5,865 nt of DNA from UCB3 sp964415605 (GCA_964415605.1 CAYQBA010000238.1:1-5865); one strand, 5' to 3'. Positions 1 through 5,865 are shown, numbered from the stretch's first letter. Program-made: numbers and translations. Notes: generated by a model not told the origin, from the letters alone.

Positions 1-2326
1 TGCCCTCGACCGTCGACAGGCCGGTGTTCACGCTCAACGTGGCGCCGCCGAAGTTCAGGTCGAACACGCCGCCGTCGTAGCCGCCGGCCGTGCCGAAGAA
101 CGGCGCGCCGACCGGCACGTCCGGGAACGATGGCGTCGACAGGAAGGCGTCGCCGCTGATGCGGGCGCGGGCATTCGTCGGGCCGGGGATGATGTTGGTG
201 GCGATGTCGGTGCTCAGACCGCCCCAGTAGGTGCTGGCGATGATCGCGCTCGTGTCGAGGTTGCCCGCGAACAGCGCCGTGCCGTAGTCGTAGTTGCCGG
301 CGTTGGTCGCCTGGACGGCGTTCGCGAGCGGGAAGTTCGCGCTGGCCGTGCCGCCGGTCACCCAGATGTTGCCGTTGGCGTTGAACCCGACGTCGCGCCC
401 GTAGTCGGTGCTGCTCCCGCCAAAGTACGTGCTTTCCAGCAGGTCCGTGCCGGTGGCGTTGATGACGCCGACGGCGTAGGCGTAGTTGCCGGGGTTCGTG
501 CTCTGGTACGGCGACCCGCGCGTCGGGAAGTCGGTCGACGAGGTCGCACCGATGAAGGCCACGCGGCCGTCGGCCGCCACCTCGATCGGCTCCTGGCCGA
601 GCATGCTCGTGATCGGCGCGAAGTAGCTGAAGCCGATGATGCAGTCGGTGCTGGCGCCGCCGAAGTCGATCGGATTGTACAATGCGGTCGACAGCGTCGA
701 GTTGAACTTGCCGACCAGGAAGTCGTACCCACCGCCCGCACCGACGGCCGTCGTCGTGAACGGGAACGTCGTCGAGGCCGAAGGCCCGGCCAGGTACACG
801 TTGCCGCTGCCGTCGACCTTCACGTCGATAAGGCCGTCCGTGCTGTTGCCGGCCAGGTACGTGAACGCCGTCGCCGTGGTCAGCGTGGAGTCCAGCCGCG
901 TGGCGTAGCCGCTGGCCGTGTCGAGGCCGGTCTGCACCGGCTGGAAGCCGCCGGCCGGGCCGAGGCCGCACGAACCGGCCACCGTGCACGACACGAACGT
1001 CTCGCCGACGACGTAGTAGTCGCCGGTCGTCGGGTTCTGCTCGAGGTTGCCGACGTACGTCGTCGTGTTGCCGCCGAAGCGCACCGAGCGGACGCGCGCC
1101 GTGCCGGTCGAGTTCATCTCGTACACCACGGCCTGGTAGGTCGTGCTGGCCGTCGCGTTGACCGCGATCGGCGGGATGCTGCCGCCGAAGCCGACGCCGC
1201 TGTGGGCGTTCAGGCTATGGCCGGCCACGACGATGTTCCCGTTGGCCAGGAGCACGAGATGGCCGCCGTAATCCGACGACGAGCTGCCGAGGAACGTCGA
1301 CCACAGCAGGGTGTCGTTGTTGGTGTTGAACTTGGTGACGTACCAGTCCGGCGTACCGAGCGCCGTCGGCTGGATGACGCCGGCGGTGGTCGGGAAGTTC
1401 GTCGAGAACGTAATTCCGCCGAAGAAGCGCCCGGTGGCGTCTTCCTTCATGTCGATCTGGTAGTCGGTCGTGTTGCCGCCGAAGCGCCGCGAGAAGTTCA
1501 CCGACGGGTCGATGAACAGCGTGCGCGACGGGTCCACGGTGCCGAGCTTGAACGTGACGGTGTCGCCGTTGACCACGAAGGCCGCGCTCACCGGCTCCAT
1601 CGTCCCGCCGGCCATCTGGAACGCAAACGGCGCGCGCTCGACGATGTCGCCGAGCGGGGTCTTGATGACCAGGTTGAAGTTCTCGTCGATCGACAGCCCG
1701 TCGTGGCCGGTGTACCGCATCACGATCGCGCTGGGGTCGGCGCCCGGGTCCACCCGGTACAGCGACTTGACGATCCGAGTGTCCTCGGCCGCGCCGCCGT
1801 AGATCAGGTCGATGCCCTCGTAGAGGTCCTCGTAGGTGATGTTCCGATACGCCTTGACGCCGGTGACGTTGACGTCGGCGACGAGCCAGTTCCGGTCGCC
1901 CGGCAGCTCGCCGGAGGACACGATGCGGGTGTTCTCGTTGGCTCCCACGAACGCGAGCTCGACGGCGTGCCCCTCGGCGTCGGCGTAGGGCTCCACCTGC
2001 TCCGCCTCGGGGTCGACCACGGCGTCGGGGTCGACGGGGGTCGCTTCGGGCGCGTTGGGGAAGTGGAGGAGCATGTACATCACCCGCGACGGGGTGAACC
2101 ATGCCTGCCCGGTGCCGTTGGCGGTCCGGAACGCCACCTCTTCATCCCACTGGCCTCGGTTCTCGACGAACTCGCCGAGGTCGAAGCCCTTCAGCGCCGG
2201 CAGCTGCTCCTCGGCGCCCTGCGCGCTCGTGGGGCGTGCCCCGAGCGGCATCAGGGCCACCACCGCGAGCAGCGCGGCACCGCCGGCCATCAGCCAGCGA
2301 TATCTCATCTGCAACATCTTCTTCAT
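1..2326 (-). CDS. Exported DUF7948-like / SBBP beta-propeller repeat protein, 3' end beyond the window
   Basis: The reading frame starts with ATG at 2326 and stays open for 775 codons to the left edge, so the C-terminus is missing. A perfect AAAGGAGG lies 10 bases upstream and fixes the start. Residues 1-36 look like a Sec signal peptide: basic start (MKK..RYR), hydrophobic stretch about 11-28, and likely cleavage after PTSA. Residues about 48-275 resemble the DUF7948 domain that often precedes SBBP propellers, opening with FVENRGQWDEEV and containing YEDLYEGIDLIY and ending near FIDPSVNFS. From about 283 there are seven repeats marked by GGNTTDY (283), GSSSSDY (347), GGNTTTY (418), AGNSTDG (492), GGASTDC (556), GGSSTDY (636) and GGLSTDI (702), often followed by a NGNI.V.G strand and an FPTT-like turn. 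This is the SBBP beta-propeller pattern. The protein is probably secreted or surface-bound; its ligand is unknown. The last residues (ATLSVNTGLSTVEG) may open another beta-sandwich domain, which is a guess. Confidence 0.88.
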   Translation of the reverse strand, partial: MKKMLQMRYRWLMAGGAALLAVVALMPLGARPTSAQGAEEQLPALKGFDLGEFVENRGQWDEEVAFRTANGTGQAWFTPSRVMYMLLHFPNAPEATPVDPDAVVDPEAEQVEPYADAEGHAVELAFVGANENTRIVSSGELPGDRNWLVADVNVTGVKAYRNITYEDLYEGIDLIYGGAAEDTRIVKSLYRVDPGADPSAIVMRYTGHDGLSIDENFNLVIKTPLGDIVERAPFAFQMAGGTMEPVSAAFVVNGDTVTFKLGTVDPSRTLFIDPSVNFSRRFGGNTTDYQIDMKEDATGRFFGGITFSTNFPTTAGVIQPTALGTPDWYVTKFNTNNDTLLWSTFLGSSSSDYGGHLVLLANGNIVVAGHSLNAHSGVGFGGSIPPIAVNATASTTYQAVVYEMNSTGTARVRSVRFGGNTTTYVGNLEQNPTTGDYYVVGETFVSCTVAGSCGLGPAGGFQPVQTGLDTASGYATRLDSTLTTATAFTYLAGNSTDGLIDVKVDGSGNVYLAGPSASTTFPFTTTAVGAGGGYDFLVGKFNSTLSTALYNPIDFGGASTDCIIGFSYFAPITSMLGQEPIEVAADGRVAFIGATSSTDFPTRGSPYQSTNPGNYAYAVGVINATGTDLLESTYFGGSSTDYGRDVGFNANGNIWVTGGTASANFPLANAVQATNAGNYDYGTALFAGNLDTSAIIASTYWGGLSTDIATNIIPGPTNARARISGDAFLSTPSFPDVPVGAPFFGTAGGYDGGVFDLNFGGATLSVNTGLSTVEG

Positions 2327-2336
2327 CCCGTTGGGT

Positions 2337-2344
2337 CCTCCTTT
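2337..2344 (-). promoter_or_regulatory. Strong ribosome binding site of the exported repeat protein
   Basis: On the minus strand the sequence AAAGGAGG lies 10 bases before the ATG at 2326. It is the strongest Shine-Dalgarno match in the window. It decides the start codon and suggests efficient translation of the exported protein. Confidence 0.8.
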
Positions 2345-2392
2345 AGCGTGGTTGCGGCAAGCTGTGATCGGTCTAGCGGAACACAAGCAGTG

Positions 2393-2431
2393 AAGCACGC
2401 TTGCCTCCGTCAGGATCGTCAGAGCGTGCTT
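2393..2431 (-). repeat. Inverted repeat (9-bp stem, 21-base loop) in the leader of the exported protein gene
   Basis: The arms AAGCACGCT (2423-2431, minus strand) and AGCGTGCTT (2393-2401) are perfectly complementary around a 21-base spacer. The structure lies about 66 bases before the start codon. There is no U-run after it, so it is not a standard intrinsic terminator. It could be an RNA hairpin in the 5' leader or a protein-binding site. A second, weaker pairing (GGCTAG at 2439-2444 with CTAGACC near 2371-2377, one base bulged) could close around it. I do not recognise a known riboswitch class here. Confidence 0.4.
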
Positions 2432-2444
2432 GGGCCATCTAGCC

Positions 2445-2478
2445 TGACTTATTAACGGGAGATTACGCGAAAAGATAC
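2445..2478 (-). promoter_or_regulatory. AT-rich patch, possible promoter for the exported protein gene
   Basis: The 169 bases between ybaK and the exported protein gene hold one of the few AT-rich stretches in the window. On the minus strand it reads GTATCTTTTCGCG, then CCCGTTAATAAG. TTAATA (2450-2455) could serve as a -10 element, but the hexamer 17 bases upstream (GTATCT, 2473-2478) is a poor -35. The gap length and the strong ribosome binding site downstream suggest a separate transcript, but the exact promoter is not secure. Confidence 0.22.
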
Positions 2479-2495
2479 TGGCGGGGGGCCGAGTT

Positions 2496-2987
2496 TCATG
2501 ACGGAGACGCCGGGCTGGCGGCGTCGACGGCGACCGCCCCGGTGGCCCGGACGAGGTCCGCGACCGCCAGCTCGACGTTGACGCCGCGCCGGCCGGCGCT
2601 GACCAGCATCCGCCCGCCGGGAAGCGCCAGCGCCGCGGCGTCGATGTACACCGGCCACGGTCGGTGGGCCAGCGCGAGGGGCGAGATGCCGCCGGTTTGC
2701 AGCCCCGTGAGGCGCTCCGCGGCCGCGTGCCCCGCCATCCTGACATCCTTGACGCCGAGGGCGCGCGCCAGCCGCTTGAGGTCGAGGGTGCGATCGCCGG
2801 CGAGCATCACGAGGACCGGCTTGTCGCCGGGGGCCAGCGCCACCAGCGTCTTGTAGACCAGGGCGCGCGGCAGGCCAAGGTGGTCGGCCACGCCGTCGGC
2901 CGAGTGGATCGCATCGGGGAAATCGCGCACGGCGTAGGCGATGCCCAGCTGGTCGAGCCACCGCAGCGCGTTGAGCCTGGCCGTCAC
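2496..2987 (-). CDS. ybaK: YbaK/EbsC-family aminoacyl-tRNA deacylase (Cys-tRNA(Pro) deacylase type)
   Basis: This 163-residue protein is a full-length member of the YbaK family, free-standing editing domains related to the ProRS INS domain that hydrolyse mischarged tRNAs, classically Cys-tRNA(Pro), in the cytoplasm. Visible family marks are an N-terminal NALRWLDQLGIAYAVRDFP segment, a conserved lysine at residue 46 in LVYKTLV (matching the essential lysine of characterised YbaK), the TGGISP loop at 98-103, and the VSAGRRGVNVELAVADLV segment near 129-146. The start is GTG at 2987. It is preferred because the family N-terminus begins there, although the ribosome binding site is weak (GGGCGG, 9 bases upstream). 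The gene starts 16 bases after the radA stop, so co-transcription with radA is likely. Substrate specificity within the YbaK/ProX/YeaK superfamily cannot be settled by eye. The C-terminus ends in a short Ala/Ser/Pro tail. Confidence 0.88.
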   Translation of the reverse strand: MTARLNALRWLDQLGIAYAVRDFPDAIHSADGVADHLGLPRALVYKTLVALAPGDKPVLVMLAGDRTLDLKRLARALGVKDVRMAGHAAAERLTGLQTGGISPLALAHRPWPVYIDAAALALPGGRMLVSAGRRGVNVELAVADLVRATGAVAVDAASPASPS

Positions 2988-3003
2988 GCCGATCGGCCGC
3001 CCG

Positions 3004-4383
3004 TCAGCCCGAGCCCAGCGCCGCGTCCAGGGCCTCGCCGAGCGTCCGCATGCCCTGCACCGCCAGGCCGCTCACCGCCACCCCGCGCAACCCGGCGCGC
3101 GGCGCGATGGCGCGCTGGAACCCCAGCCCCGCCGCCTCGGCCAGCCGGCGCTCGATGTGCCCCACCGAGCGCAGCTCGCCCGACAGCCCGATCTCGCCGA
3201 TGATCACGAGGTCGTCGGCGATCGGCGCGCCGCGCATGCTCGACGCGATCGCGACCGCGACCGCCAGGTCCGCCGCCGGCTCCGAGACCTGCAGCCCGCC
3301 CACGACGTTGACGAAGAGGTCCTGGCTGCCGAGCGCCAGGCCGTACCGCTTGGTCAGCACGGCCGCCAGGAGCAGCAGGCGGTTGAGGTCGACGCCGTTG
3401 GCGGTCCGCCGCGGCGGGACCTGCTGGCCCGCGGCGCTCGCCAGCGCCTGGATCTCGACGAGGAGCGGCCGCGAGCCCTCCATGGTCACCGTGACGGCCG
3501 AGCCGGGGGCCCCCTTCAACCGCTCCGCCAGGAAGGCCTCCGACGGGTTGGTGATCTCGACCAGGCCCTGGCTCTTCATCTCGAACACGCCCACCTCGTT
3601 GGTCGACCCGAAGCGGTTCTTGACGCCGCGCAGCAGCCGATAGCTGTGGAACCGGTCGCCCTCGAGGTACAGGACGACGTCGACCATGTGCTCCAGGACG
3701 CGCGGCCCTGCCAGGTCGCCGGCCTTCGTGACGTGCCCCACGAGGAAGATCGGCACATGGGTGGCCTTCGCCAGCCGCATGAGCTGGCCGGCGCACTCGC
3801 GCACCTGCGTGACCGATCCCGCCGTCGACGACGCCTGGTCCCAGTAGAGGGTCTGGATGCTGTCGACCACGACGGCCTTCGGGCTCAGCCGCTCGATCTC
3901 CGCCAGGACGGCGTCCAGGCTGGTCTCGGCCAGCAAGTAGAGGCCGTCCGGGCCCAGGCCCATGCGCTCGGCCCGCAGCTTGATCTGCTCGGCCGACTCC
4001 TCGCCCGACACATACAGCACGGGCGGCGACGGCGCGGCCAGCAGCGACGCCGCCTGCAGCACGAGCGTGCTCTTGCCGATGCCGGGCTCGCCCCCGAGGA
4101 GGACCAGGCTGCCCGGGACGACGCCGCCGCCGAGCACCCGGTCGAACTCCGACATGCCAAGCATGAGGCGGCCGGCCGGGGTGGCCGGCACGTCGCTCAA
4201 GCGCACCGCGCGGCTCGCGCCGGCGACGCGCGCGGGGTGGAACGCCCGGCGGTCGCCGGCGCCCTCGTCGACGACGAGCCGCGTCAACGTGTTCCACGCC
4301 CGGCATGCCGGACACTGGCCCAGCCACTTGGGTTGGCTGGCGCCGCAGCTCTCGCAGACGAAGACGGTGCGCTTCTTGGTCAT
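3004..4383 (-). CDS. radA: DNA repair protein RadA (Sms), branch-migration ATPase
   Basis: This 459-residue protein has the usual length and complete architecture of bacterial RadA, a RecA-like, DnaB-related ATPase that drives branch migration of recombination intermediates. An N-terminal C4 zinc finger uses C10, C13, C24 and C27 (CESCG...CPACRAW). The ATPase core has Walker A GEPGIGKST at 98-106, a Walker B strand VVVDSIQ at about 171-177, and the RadA signature KNRFG at 255-259. From about 300 to the end is the Lon-protease-like domain (VDLNRLLLLAAVLTKR, VGGLQVSEPAADLAVAVAIASS, GEIGLSGELR), which in RadA serves as a scaffold rather than a peptidase. The start is ATG at 4383; no clear Shine-Dalgarno sequence precedes it. 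A candidate promoter and a LexA-type palindrome lie just upstream, and ybaK follows 16 bases after the stop. Confidence 0.97.
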   Translation of the reverse strand: MTKKRTVFVCESCGASQPKWLGQCPACRAWNTLTRLVVDEGAGDRRAFHPARVAGASRAVRLSDVPATPAGRLMLGMSEFDRVLGGGVVPGSLVLLGGEPGIGKSTLVLQAASLLAAPSPPVLYVSGEESAEQIKLRAERMGLGPDGLYLLAETSLDAVLAEIERLSPKAVVVDSIQTLYWDQASSTAGSVTQVRECAGQLMRLAKATHVPIFLVGHVTKAGDLAGPRVLEHMVDVVLYLEGDRFHSYRLLRGVKNRFGSTNEVGVFEMKSQGLVEITNPSEAFLAERLKGAPGSAVTVTMEGSRPLLVEIQALASAAGQQVPPRRTANGVDLNRLLLLAAVLTKRYGLALGSQDLFVNVVGGLQVSEPAADLAVAVAIASSMRGAPIADDLVIIGEIGLSGELRSVGHIERRLAEAAGLGFQRAIAPRAGLRGVAVSGLAVQGMRTLGEALDAALGSG

Positions 4384-4395
4384 CGGGATCGAGGT

Positions 4396-4409
4396 CGAAC
4401 GAATGTTCG
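4396..4409. promoter_or_regulatory. LexA/SOS-box-like operator upstream of radA
   Basis: The plus-strand sequence CGAACGAATGTTCG is a perfect-arm palindrome (CGAAC, four bases, GTTCG). It fits the Bacillus subtilis LexA (DinR, 'Cheo box') consensus CGAACRNRYGTTCG at every position and nearly fits the mycobacterial TCGAAC-N4-GTTCGA (only the last base differs). It begins five bases downstream of a TACAAT -10 element and ends 12 bases before the radA start codon, so a bound repressor would cover the expected transcription start. Site sequence and position are seen directly; LexA binding is inferred. Confidence 0.65.
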
Positions 4410-4414
4410 CCGCT

Positions 4415-4423
4415 ATTGTAGCA
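4415..4423 (-). promoter_or_regulatory. Extended -10 promoter element for radA
   Basis: On the minus strand, TGC-TACAAT matches the extended -10 pattern TGn-TATAAT with one mismatch. It sits in the only AT-leaning stretch between lepB and radA. The hexamer 17 bases upstream (TCGCGC) is not a -35, which is tolerable for an extended -10 promoter. Transcription would start near 4408, giving a leader of about 25 bases that begins inside the LexA-like palindrome. Confidence 0.5.
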
Positions 4424-4458
4424 TCGAGGACCGCGCCGCGCGACGCCGCGGCCGCGGA

Positions 4459-5220
4459 TCAGGGATGCGGCGCGGCGTACGAGGTGACGTCCGACACGAA
4501 CCCAAGGTCCCGGATCGGCCAGTACGTCAGCCACGCCTTGCCGACGATCCGCTCGGACGCCAGGGGGCCGTGCAGCCGGGAGTCGCTGGAGTTGTCGCGG
4601 TTGTCGCCGAGGACGTAGTACGTCCCCGCGCCCAGGACCACCCGCCCCGGGCCGCCATGCGTCGGATGGTTCTGAATGTACGGCTCGTCGAGCGGGCTGC
4701 CGTTGACCACCACCCGGTCGCCGGCGACCTCGATCTCGTCGCCGGGCACGCCGACCACCCGCTTGATGTAATCCTCGTCCTGACCCCAGGCACGGAACAC
4801 GATGATGTCCCCGCGCTGCGGCTCGCTCAGGCCGAGGTACGCCAGCCGGTTGACCAGCAGCCGCTGGCCGTTGTGGAGCGTCGGCTCCATGCTGCTGCCC
4901 TCGATCTGCCGGCTCTGGACGGCGATCTGGACGCCGGCCGCAATCACGACCGTCAGCATCAACGTGTGCACGAGATCCCGCAACGGCGTCTGGCCGACGA
5001 CCTGGCGCCACGCTGGGGCGACGGGGTTGAGGGAAGGATCTGCCGTTGCGCGCTGATCGGCCCACATGGCGCCGGCGCGAGGGGGGAGCGCCGCGCCGCC
5101 ATGCGCCGGCCAAGCCATCCCGTCGCGCTCGAGCCGCGCCACGCGACCGGGGGCGACGGGCCGGGGCGTGCCGGCCAGGTGCGGCGTCGCGTCCACGCGC
5201 CCTACCATGCGGTCATGCAT
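4459..5220 (-). CDS. lepB: Type I signal peptidase, downstream copy of a tandem pair
   Basis: Signal peptidase I removes signal peptides from Sec- and Tat-exported proteins on the outer face of the cytoplasmic membrane. I choose ATG at 5220 (253 residues) because GGGGAG lies 7 bases upstream; the frame is open further, to an ATG at 5316, but that start would overlap the previous gene. Residues about 1-80 are rich in Pro, Ala, Gly and Arg with no recognisable domain, followed by a single membrane anchor at about 83-102 (LVHTLMLTVVIAAGVQIAVQ). The catalytic serine is S110 in EGSSMEPTL and the general-base lysine is K153 in YIKRVVGVPGD. Box E, GDNRDNSSDSR, is at 205-215. The protein ends shortly after VGKAWLTYWP. 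It begins 20 bases after the stop of a close paralogue, so the two are probably co-transcribed. An internal start at 5118 or 5067 is possible but lacks a ribosome binding site. Confidence 0.93.
   Translation of the reverse strand: MHDRMVGRVDATPHLAGTPRPVAPGRVARLERDGMAWPAHGGAALPPRAGAMWADQRATADPSLNPVAPAWRQVVGQTPLRDLVHTLMLTVVIAAGVQIAVQSRQIEGSSMEPTLHNGQRLLVNRLAYLGLSEPQRGDIIVFRAWGQDEDYIKRVVGVPGDEIEVAGDRVVVNGSPLDEPYIQNHPTHGGPGRVVLGAGTYYVLGDNRDNSSDSRLHGPLASERIVGKAWLTYWPIRDLGFVSDVTSYAAPHP
4872..4907. repeat. 36-base direct repeat, copy 1 (within downstream lepB)
   Basis: This stretch is identical over 36 bases to 5651-5686. It encodes the segment around the catalytic serine (IEGSSMEPTLH) of the downstream lepB. 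Bases on both flanks differ between copies. Confidence 0.85.
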
Positions 5221-5227
5221 CCCAGCG

Positions 5228-5233
5228 CTCCCC
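5228..5233 (-). promoter_or_regulatory. Ribosome binding site that decides the start of the downstream lepB
   Basis: The minus-strand GGGGAG lies 7 bases before ATG 5220, entirely within the 20-base gap between the two lepB genes. The alternative starts at 5316, 5118 and 5067 have no comparable site. Confidence 0.5.
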
Positions 5234-5240
5234 GACCACC

Positions 5241-5865
5241 CTACCGCACGGCGGCGAACGAAGCCCGGCTGTCCGGGATGGTCCCGATCTCGTCCGGTGG
5301 CCAGTAGGTCAACCACGCCTTGCCGATGATGTGGTCGCCCTGAAGGGATCCGTGGTTACGCGAGTCGCTCGAGTTGCCGCGGTTGTCGCCCATGACGAAG
5401 TACTCGTCGTCGCCCAGTGCCAGCGGCGGCGTGTTGCCGGACGTGATCTGGTCGAGGTAGCCCTCCTCGAGCCGCTCGCCGTTGATCCAGACCGCGTTGT
5501 CGCGGATCTCCACCGTGTCGCCGGGCACGCCGATCACCCGCTTGATGAAGTCCTTGCCCGGCGTCCACGACTCGAAGACGATGATGTCGCCGCGCTGCGG
5601 CTCGCCGGATCCGCGGTACGCGAGCTTGTTAACCAGGAGGTACTCGCCGCTGTGGAGCGTCGGCTCCATGCTGCTGCCCTCGATCTTGAAGTTTTGCACC
5701 ACCAGCCGAATGCCGACGAAGATCAAGAGGGCCAGGAACACCGTCTCGACGAGCTCGCGGACCACCGTCCCCACGGCGCGGCCCGCGCCGACCCCCGGTG
5801 CCGGCAGGTCAATGGGGGGCGCCGCGGCGCCGCCATACGGTTGGAACAGCGGGAGATCGAAGGCG
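5241..5865 (-). CDS. lepB: Type I signal peptidase, upstream copy, 5' end probably beyond the window
   Basis: The frame is open from the right edge to TAG at 5241-5243, giving 207 visible codons. A GTG at 5774 could start a 177-residue protein, but the frame continues upstream without a stop through 30 more codons (FDLPLFQPYGGAAAPP.., then PAPGVGAG). These read like the Pro/Gly-rich N-terminal segment of LepB proteins of this type, so I treat the gene as 5'-partial. Counting from the GTG, the membrane anchor is at about 10-27 (ETVFLALLIFVGIRLVVQ), the catalytic serine is S35 in EGSSMEPTL, the lysine is K78 in FIKRVIGVPGD, and box E GDNRGNSSDSR is at 129-139. All motifs needed for Ser/Lys signal peptidase activity are present. 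It is followed after 20 bases by a paralogue with roughly half its core residues identical. Confidence 0.92.
   Translation of the reverse strand, partial: AFDLPLFQPYGGAAAPPIDLPAPGVGAGRAVGTVVRELVETVFLALLIFVGIRLVVQNFKIEGSSMEPTLHSGEYLLVNKLAYRGSGEPQRGDIIVFESWTPGKDFIKRVIGVPGDTVEIRDNAVWINGERLEEGYLDQITSGNTPPLALGDDEYFVMGDNRGNSSDSRNHGSLQGDHIIGKAWLTYWPPDEIGTIPDSRASFAAVR
5651..5686. repeat. 36-base direct repeat, copy 2 (within upstream lepB)
   Basis: This is the partner of 4872-4907, identical over 36 bases, 779 bases away and in the same orientation. It covers the same catalytic-serine codons of the paralogous gene. Confidence 0.85.

Noticed and set aside
671..688. TTGTACAA palindrome in an AT-leaning patch near 675-682
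   Set aside because: It lies inside the coding sequence of the repeat protein and encodes ALYNP in frame; no promoter or operator context is visible.
1062..1487. 21-base direct repeat (1062-1082 and 1467-1487) in the exported protein gene
   Set aside because: Both copies encode the recurring RFGGNTT blade motif, so the identity follows from the protein repeat and codon bias rather than from a mobile or regulatory element.
1202..2455. A 417-codon open frame on the plus strand, opposite the exported protein gene
   Set aside because: It has low-complexity Arg/Val/His/Asp composition and no family signature. The minus-strand frame has a signal peptide, a strong ribosome binding site and recognisable repeats.
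4446..4457. Perfect 12-base palindrome CCGCGGCCGCGG just after the downstream lepB stop
   Set aside because: It is a pure G+C palindrome with no following U-run, and such palindromes are common in this composition, so it is not called as a terminator. It could still form a small hairpin in the lepB transcript.
2984..5113. A 709-codon minus-strand frame spanning radA and lepB
   Set aside because: It is a frame-shifted shadow of radA and lepB with Arg/Gly/Ala-rich composition; the real frames carry all conserved motifs.
2941..5307. A 788-codon open frame on the plus strand, opposite radA and both lepB genes
   Set aside because: Its product is dominated by Arg, Ala, His, Asp, Gln and Val with no domain, and it lies wholly antisense to genes with complete catalytic motifs. 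Long antisense frames are expected in DNA this rich in G+C.
4459..5316. A longer 285-residue version of the downstream LepB starting at 5316
   Set aside because: It would overlap the last 76 bases of the upstream lepB and has no good ribosome binding site; ATG 5220 has one and fits the intergenic gap.

Overview
This is a GC-rich bacterial window (roughly two thirds G+C by eye) in which every supported gene lies on the minus strand, so transcription runs from high to low coordinates. In transcription order the genes are: the 3' part of a type I signal peptidase gene (lepB, running off the right edge), a second complete lepB paralogue, radA (sms), a ybaK-type aminoacyl-tRNA deacylase, and a large exported protein gene that runs off the left edge. 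The protein styles point towards Chloroflexota or a similar GC-rich, non-proteobacterial lineage: LepB proteins with a proline/glycine-rich N-terminus, one membrane anchor and an IEGSSMEPTLH core, and an exported DUF7948-like plus SBBP-repeat protein. This is an inference from family resemblance, not a database result.

Region 4459-5865 is a tandem lepB pair separated by 20 bases. Both copies keep the Ser/Lys catalytic dyad and the GDNR..NSSDSR box. They share a perfect 36-base direct repeat over the catalytic serine motif. Both have a low-complexity cytoplasmic segment before the membrane anchor.

Region 4384-4458 is a 75-base gap that carries the best regulatory signal in the window. It has an extended -10 element (TGC-TACAAT, minus strand) directly followed by a 14-base CGAAC-N4-GTTCG palindrome. 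The palindrome fully matches the Gram-positive/actinobacterial LexA (SOS) box and sits over the expected transcription start of radA. This predicts DNA-damage control of radA, a recombination-repair ATPase, and probably of ybaK, which starts 16 bases after the radA stop codon.

Region 2327-2495 is a 169-base intergenic leader with an AT-rich patch, a 9-bp inverted repeat and a perfect AAAGGAGG ribosome binding site. It precedes the exported protein gene (2326 to beyond base 1). That protein has a signal peptide, a DUF7948-like N-terminal domain opening with ENRGQW, and seven visible repeats of about 64-80 residues with a GGxSTDY-like signature, typical of SBBP beta-propeller repeats. Its C-terminus is outside the window.

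Apart from the radA operator and the lepB duplication, the window looks like ordinary housekeeping genes beside one surface-protein gene. I see no tRNA, rRNA, CRISPR array, insertion sequence, toxin-antitoxin pair or defence system.
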